DNA of 24,988 bases from Paramacrobiotus richtersi (Eukaryota; Tardigrada; Eutardigrada; Parachela; Macrobiotidae): assembly GCA_034698045.1 (NCBI GenBank), contig JAQGAU010000674.1:1-24988 (forward strand), given 5' to 3'. The notes under the pieces are model-generated. The model had not been told where the DNA came from. It did no database searches and saw only the letters and a program-made list of their open reading frames with translations. The position numbers and the translations under genes are program-made. This document shows positions 19,885-24,988 of this stretch, one piece after another; position 1 is the stretch's first letter; each line of letters opens with the position of its first letter.

Positions 19885-20508
19885 ACAAGGGACCGGCACC
19901 ACATTTAACACGCAATAATTTCCGTTTTTATTCTGCAGTTACATTTAATTCTGAAGGTATTTTTAATAAACAGTTCGAGTCCAAACGAGCTCCGGTAGGA
20001 CGGGGATGGAGTAGGATAATTTTGATCCCAAAGATCAATGGGGTTACAGGTGAGTCGCGAGTGCTACCGCCCTTGTATATGACAGCGCACTGTGTCTGAA
20101 CTGCTCTGCATCGTGCTCGGTAACAGAGCGTTCCTCTGTGATTGCTTTTCTGGCGATCTGCGCGCAGAATCCGCTTTTCCCCTGCACCCCATCAGGAAAA
20201 ATGTTGCCTTTCTCATATTCCGTTATTTTAAGGCTTTCAAGCCGAGTGAAATTGGCTTCTGCGCCGCAAAGCGCCAGTAAATGCGAAGTACGTGACAGAA
20301 ACCACGAACACAGTGCGCTGTCATGCCAGGGCGGTAGCAGTGGTGGTTCCACTATCTTCCCATTAATTTCATCTTTCGCTTTATATCCTATTCCCCCTCT
20401 AGCTCGTTTGGATCCGAACTGTTTATCAAAAATACTTTTATAACTAAATGTAACTACAGAAAAAAAACGGAAATTATTTGCGTGTTAAATGTGGTGCCGG
20501 TCCCTTGT
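19885..20508. mobile_element. Fold-back element: long inverted repeat of about 210-bp arms
   Basis: The segment from 19885 (acaagggaccggcaccac) rightward for about 115 bases is the reverse complement, at about 90 percent identity, of the segment ending at 20508. The pairing weakens and then resumes: 20063-20095 (gctaccgccc...gcgcactgtgt) pairs with 20309-20338. The arms are therefore about 210 bp with a central loop of about 210 bp (20096-20308). There is no transposase. It resembles a fold-back or MITE-type element, or two inverted copies of a short interspersed element. Its right end lies 137 bp before the start codon of the next gene. No target-site duplication was evident. Confidence 0.8.
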
Positions 20509-20638
20509 GAAACGAATTCAGAAAATTTCGAGTTAGAAACGTGAGTTATCATGCAATCTGAGATATGAAAGTGTCTGTTTTTGAAAACTATGTTGAAAAC
20601 TATGGTGGTGTATTTAACTGGTTTATTGTTCTTTGCAG
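20050..20638 (+). other. Probable 5'UTR intron of the Bles03-like gene
   Basis: A consensus donor, CAG|GTGAGT, lies at 20049/20050 and a good acceptor, ttgttctttgcag, ends at 20638, seven bases before the ATG at 20645. The 589-bp interval would be an intron in the 5' leader. It contains the loop and right arm of the fold-back element, while the donor lies inside the left arm. The acceptor is persuasive; the donor assignment is inferred from consensus only. Confidence 0.5.
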
Positions 20639-20644
20639 AAAAAC

Positions 20645-21823
20645 ATGGACGTTTCGAACCGGAAACGCGCGGTCGACGTGGCATCGGAGCACGTGGAGAT
20701 CAACACGACCAATGCGAAGCATATCAAGCTCGAAGACACGCCAACCTCTTCCAACAAAGTTTCGGATGGAGCTGCAGCTGATTGTTCGGACGATGCGGAA
20801 AGCGACGGCACTATAGACGTGAGCAGTGATGAGGGCTCAGACGAGGAGGATGAAGACGAAAACTCGGAGGACGATGACAGCGATGATGAAAATTCCGATT
20901 ACGACGAGTATTGCTTGGATTACCAAGACTGTTTTGGGTTTCGCGACTTCGGGAGATCGAATTCCGGCAACCCATCCGAAGTGGACGGAATGAAATGGCT
21001 GAAACACCCTGTGTACGGTAATCCGGACGTCACCGGCAAGTGGAAGATGTTCTTCCCGGGGCATGTCATTGACGCACGCTGGAAGGAGGCCAAAGAGCTG
21101 TTCCAGTCTGGGAAGCTGCCGAAGAGCATTATCCAGTTGTTGGTGACGACGCGAGGAGGATCCGGTGGAGAGGGCGCCAATCACTGCATGTTGTTTTGTT
21201 GCGTGCCAGAGAGTCGGGAGGCTGCCATCAACATTGGCACAAATCTGGCCATCGTATTTCCACCTGCAGATGAGACGATCTATTTCAAGGACGACACGGC
21301 CGCTGATGGGGAGTCGCAGTTGTTTCTTCCCTGTGACAAGTGTCGACCAAATCCCCCGTCGCCGTTTGGAAAGGAATCTCCAAAGAAAATCCACAATGTT
21401 GCACCCAGTAAGAACAGCAGTGACAAATGGATGACGTTGGGTATGGACAATACGTACGCTGGTGGTGGGAAGTGGATCTTCCGGTTCAGCGAGGAAGACA
21501 TTGACCGGAAGTGGCTGGAGGTTAAAGCGTTGGCTGAGAAGAAAGAGCTGGTCGGTGTCAAGGAGGTGGTGATCAGCACGAAACGGTCGAAAATTGATGG
21601 CGGATACGAAGGGTATGTTGTGCTGTTTGTGTGCGGGCCGGCGGATGAGGAGGAGCGGGTGATGGCGGTTGGTCGGACTCTCCTGAAGATCTTCCCTCCT
21701 TGTGGCTCTCAGGATGTTGTGTATTACAAGTCCACTGAGCAGTCAATCTGGGGACGCCAAAAAAGTGGGCAGGGGATTAACCATTTGTACCAACTTCCGT
21801 GCAAAGAGGAAACGACGGCTTGA
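20645..21823 (+). CDS. Protein with two tandem Bles03/C11orf68 (UPF0696)-like domains and an acidic N-terminus
   Basis: The coding region is a single exon of 392 aa. The ATG at 20645 is used because a splice acceptor (ttctttgcag) ends seven bases before it; in-frame sequence upstream is intronic. Residues 1-30 contain basic clusters (NRKR and KHIK) that could form a nuclear signal. Residues 49-88 are very acidic (Asp/Glu/Ser). Two related domains follow, at about 131-231 and 275-386. Each starts GKW-x-x-F, then I-D-x-(R/K)-W, then an (I/V)FPP motif, and ends in LPC. The start matches the GKWLM...LDHAW region of human C11orf68 (BLES03), whose crystal structure has an eIF4E-like fold. A cap- or nucleotide-binding role is therefore conceivable but is not shown for this family. 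Human BLES03 appears to have one such unit, so this looks like an internal duplication. A cellular function cannot be assigned. Confidence 0.7.
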   Translation: MDVSNRKRAVDVASEHVEINTTNAKHIKLEDTPTSSNKVSDGAAADCSDDAESDGTIDVSSDEGSDEEDEDENSEDDDSDDENSDYDEYCLDYQDCFGFRDFGRSNSGNPSEVDGMKWLKHPVYGNPDVTGKWKMFFPGHVIDARWKEAKELFQSGKLPKSIIQLLVTTRGGSGGEGANHCMLFCCVPESREAAINIGTNLAIVFPPADETIYFKDDTAADGESQLFLPCDKCRPNPPSPFGKESPKKIHNVAPSKNSSDKWMTLGMDNTYAGGGKWIFRFSEEDIDRKWLEVKALAEKKELVGVKEVVISTKRSKIDGGYEGYVVLFVCGPADEEERVMAVGRTLLKIFPPCGSQDVVYYKSTEQSIWGRQKSGQGINHLYQLPCKEETTA

Positions 21824-22152
21824 GAGCGGTGATGCGTTCTGGTGTGGTGTCTCCTGCATTTACGGTGCAGATTGTTATATTGTTCGAGTGTAGAGTGTCA
21901 GAAGTTTCGACTTCGGTTCGACTCATTTTTCTTGATGGTTTTTGCTAACTTTTTGTTTTGACTAACTTCTTGTATTGACTCATTCCGATGAGATTATGTT
22001 CTCGTTACGTTTAGATCATTGCAGTAATCTTGCTTGTAGAACTAACTCATTTCTTACGATAATGCCTTTACTGTTGCCTTTTGCTTGTGTTATCATTTTT
22101 TTTGTAATATCGTATAGGAGAATAGTTGTTGATATTCTTTTGTATAGTTAAT

Positions 22153-22158
22153 AATAAA
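22153..22158 (+). promoter_or_regulatory. Poly(A) signal for the Bles03-like gene
   Basis: AATAAA lies 330 bases after the stop codon at 21823, in an AT-rich context. It is the first clear plus-strand signal after the gene. Confidence 0.55.
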
Positions 22159-22889
22159 ATGTTAATGACCCTCTTGATAAAGGACCAGTGCCGTCGAAAT
22201 CTGGAAATTTCGATGGTTGTAACGTTCACGAAATTAGGGCAGGTCATCTCCGAGAGATGAATTCAGTTAAACGGGTATCAATAATCAGAATAAACAAGAA
22301 TATGACTGTACTTCTACTGTCCGTGGAGACAAGGTGTGATGTTTTCACGCAGTATAGTTGGTCCGACAACAACCACACGTAGAGGCATCTCAACGGCCGA
22401 CGGAAATTACGTTCGAAAAAAGGCAGTTGAGGAGCGTTGGCTGGCAACGGTTTTCTGCGAACGCCGAGATGTCTGGCTTGTGAAAGGAATAGCTGAAGTA
22501 ACAGGAAGTGCTAGACGGAAATGCTGTACGTAATTATGTACAGTACTTGCTACGTAGTGACACGCATTCTTCAGCAGTACTATTAGGGCGTTATACTGGG
22601 AAAGTGTTTGACGTTTAATTAATGGCGAGCACGTAATAAATATTAACGAGATTTGATACTGTACTTAACTGCATGCGGGACGTAGCGTAGCTTCATACTA
22701 AACAACAATAAAATACATAACATTCTATAGCATAATTATGCTGTCGTAAAATAGATTATAGATAATTAATCCTGCCTGATCTAGATATTTCAAGTTGGTT
22801 TGATTGAACGTTTATTACGATCGAGTATCCATATCCTTTGATTTCGGAAGTCAGCTAGCAGCTAGCCTATTTTACCGATAATCTTCGAA
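22159..22889. other. Intergenic region before the Tctex1-type gene
   Basis: Small frames at 22188-22382 and 22336-22533 show no domain. A hairpin at 22191-22216 pairs ccgtcgaaat with atttcgatgg (one G-U pair) around a 6-nt loop, just downstream of the presumed poly(A) site. Its role is unknown. The promoter and 5'UTR of the gene starting at 22890 should lie at the right edge. Confidence 0.45.
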
Positions 22890-24392
22890 ATGTCAGAGCA
22901 AGCGGCGCCAAATCAAGATGGCGGTCATGCTGAAGGAAGTGAGGAACACCCAGAAACGGCATCAACACAAACTGCACACGAAAGTGAGAACTCGGCACCT
23001 AGCGATCCGCCCGAAGGAGCCGTACAAGCAGAGGCACAGCCAACGGAAGCTCCTCCTTCCGGGCCTGCACCAGAAACGAAACAAGAGCCAGGTCCCGTAC
23101 AGGAAACGACAAATCCCCAAAGTGAACCGACAGCCGCAAAGGCCGACCACGATTCCGATCAACCACACCAACCTGGACAAGTGGTCAATGCCGAAGCAGC
23201 AGACCCTGTTCAAGAAGGTTCTGAACCGCAGATCCAGCCATCACAGGCGGACAACGAGGTAAAACCAGCATTATCTACCGTGTCCGGCGACTCTGACCCT
23301 CTGGCCGTTTCGCCAAAAGAAGAAGCACCCGCTATCAAGGTAGAAAAACAGCCGGCTATAGGTCAACTGCAGTTGAAAGAACTGCTAAGCGGGACATCTA
23401 TCCAGATCGTTGAGCATGCACACAAACTGGCCGATGCGCCTTTGATCGGAACTATCACAGAAGAACAGCCCCCACGAGCCCCGTCTCATACAGCCCCGCA
23501 GATTCCGGATATTGTGGTCGGCAGTGAAGTCCAGTCTGCTCCTACATTTGCGGTGGATGATCAATTTCCTGGCCCTGATCATGACGAGTTGCCCTTTGTC
23601 CACAGACACCCATCGTTTCCGAATACTATCGCGCCCAGCGAAGAGGAATCACAGGATACGGAACCTTATGATATTTACACGATCCTTGAAGGAGCGGATA
23701 AACAGGACGAGTGTCCTACTATTTTGAAAAGATATCTTCAGATATATAATGATGATCGACAGCCCATTGCGCGGTATTTCAAATTGGAGGATGAGGAAAA
23801 GCTGAACGAAGCGGTTTGTGAATTCATGGTGACACCATATAAGTAATTTCCATTGTGTATATTTTCTAGGCTGGCTGGGACATCCAACCGTCGTATCAGT
23901 CCAGACCTTCGTGCTTCATACGCTGTTCTGTATTGGAGAAAGTTCTGAGAGGCATCTTGGAGTTTCGCTTGTCAAAATATACTCTGGAGGGCATCGACCC
24001 AAAGAGGACCAAGCAATTACTTCCGATACTGAGTGAAGATGTCGCGACAACTCTTGCGCAGTGCAGATTCCACAAGTAAGTGGCGACTGCTGACACTTGG
24101 TGACATTTTTTTTTATTAAACTAGAACATATTGTTAAAAAAAATGTTAATTGACTTCGAACCAAAATGGTAATTTATCCAGAAAACGATGTTAGTTGTGT
24201 AAAGGAATTTCTATTTTTTTTTCTAGTTACAAGTACAGTTATTTCGTTTCGATCGTTCCAAAGAATCGTCAAGATGTCGTGATATCGACGAGACAGATAT
24301 GGGACCCCACAACGGATCGTAGGGTGATAGCGAAAATGGATAACAGGAAGTTCCATGCATCTGTGATAGTGCACTTCATTTTCCATCCATGA
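22890..24392 (+). CDS. Tctex1-type dynein light chain domain protein with long disordered N-terminus
   Basis: Predicted exons are 22890 to 23828 (or 23813), 23870-24075 and 24227-24392, giving 436 (or 431) aa. Roughly the first 230 residues are low-complexity and rich in Pro, Glu, Gln and Ala. The C-terminal 120 residues or so form a Tctex1/DYNLT domain: a helix-rich segment (VLEKVLRGILEFRL, then LSEDVATTLAQCRF) followed by the beta-strand part with YKYSYFVSIV, the diagnostic WDPTTD and a final HASVIVHFIF. This order is typical of Tctex1 domain-containing (TCTEX1D/DYNLT) proteins, which act as light chains of cytoplasmic or axonemal dynein. Which orthologue group it belongs to cannot be decided here; the long N-terminal extension recalls TCTEX1D4-type members. 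The exon 1 donor is uncertain: ATG|GTGACA leaves a 41-bp intron, while GCG|GTTTGT leaves a more usual 56 bp; both are in phase 0. Intron 2 is 151 bp, phase 2. Confidence 0.8.
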
Positions 24393-24988
24393 AACAGTCA
24401 ACAGGAGTGATGAACCCGGTTCCTACATTTTGCGCGGATTCCTGGATCAGCACAGGCATAATGGTGCGTAAGAAGTGACGATGACTGCCACTAACTGTAA
24501 AAACCTTTTAAAAATGTTGCGTACACTGTTTGTAGTTTGTAGTTAGTGAAAGCATGTAAATTACCCAATCATGAGTTTTATTCTTTCGACGGTCGATTGG
24601 TAATGAAAAATTTATATAGACTTATTTACACTAGTAACTGGTGTTCGCAAGTTACGCATTGATATTAATGTATTGGCAAAATCTTCTGGCGAGAGATTCC
24701 GGCTCACATAACACTCCGGACAGCTGTGTCTGGCGATGACCTTTGAAAAGTAAAACTGTCTGGTAAAAGCTAAATGTTACAGTTCATGCTGATAGGTAGT
24801 GTCGTAGTCACATAAGTTTCGTTAAAAGCATGGTCGTACATATTCGAAATCGTATCGCTGTTAAGTTAAATACCTCTATATTTGAAATGGTATACGTTCC
24901 ACATAAAGTAATACTGTAGCCGCCCGACCAATTCGCTCGAAAGTGTGCCCTACCGCATACTGTATCCGGGTTTGGTATCTGCCGTACA
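24393..24988. other. Region downstream of the Tctex1-type gene, no gene seen
   Basis: This is AT-rich sequence with no open frame of note and no recognisable RNA gene. It should include the 3'UTR of the upstream gene, but no canonical AATAAA was found on the plus strand. The window ends here. Confidence 0.5.

Noticed and set aside
20331-20345. tRNA A-box-like string (gcggtagcagtggtgg) suggesting a tRNA-derived SINE
   Set aside because: The spacing inside the box is two bases short and no B box follows at the right distance.
20044-20352. Minus-strand frame of 102 codons beginning with ATG
   Set aside because: It lies across the fold-back element; its openness reflects the inverted-repeat sequence and no domain is recognisable.
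20633-20644. In-frame extension of the Bles03-like protein upstream of its ATG
   Set aside because: It begins at TTG, and a splice acceptor ends at 20638, so this part is mostly intron; the ATG at 20645 is the sensible start.

Overview
This is eukaryotic genomic DNA, most likely from an ecdysozoan and within that from a panarthropod (tardigrade, crustacean or other arthropod). The reasons are three single chitin-binding-domain mucins of the arthropod CPAP1/peritrophin type, genes split by very short GT-AG introns (mostly 52-67 bp), and two genes for axonemal dynein-associated proteins. Species and phylum cannot be fixed from the sequence alone; the intron sizes and gene content would suit a tardigrade or a small crustacean.

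Layout. 1-4378: no convincing gene. It holds a decayed fragment of a non-LTR retrotransposon polyprotein (about 1654-1857) and a 0.45 kb MITE-like element with near-perfect terminal inverted repeats and a 44-bp tandem repeat at its left end (2198-2656). 4379-13307: a cluster of three paralogous secreted mucins, two on + (4379-6126 and 7152-8846) and one on - (13307 down to 9040). All three share the same plan: a signal-peptide exon ending in phase 0, an exon with a six-cysteine CBM14/ChtBD2 domain whose first cysteine is residue 77 in each, a phase-2 intron right after the domain, then a long Ser/Thr-rich, glycosylation-prone tail. The tails have diverged completely. The minus-strand member is reconstructed here as one five-exon gene that includes a 36-nt microexon.

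14744-18453 (+): a five-exon homologue of AXDND1, a coiled-coil protein with an axonemal dynein light chain region. 18454-20644: untranslated and intergenic DNA with a roughly 620 bp fold-back long inverted repeat (19885-20508). This appears to overlap the 5'UTR splice donor and first intron of the next gene. 20645-21823 (+): an uninterrupted 392-aa protein with a nuclear-type acidic N-terminus and two tandem copies of a Bles03/C11orf68 (UPF0696)-like domain. 22890-24392 (+): a three-exon Tctex1-type dynein light chain protein with a long Pro/Glu/Gln-rich N-terminal extension. 24393-24988: no gene seen.

The genes are independent transcription units, not an operon. The mucins probably act in the cuticle, gut lining or another chitinous extracellular matrix. 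The AXDND1 and Tctex1 proteins would act in sperm flagella or cilia. All splice models come from reading frames, phases and splice-site sequence only. I see no CRISPR array, no rRNA or tRNA gene and no bacterial-type system.
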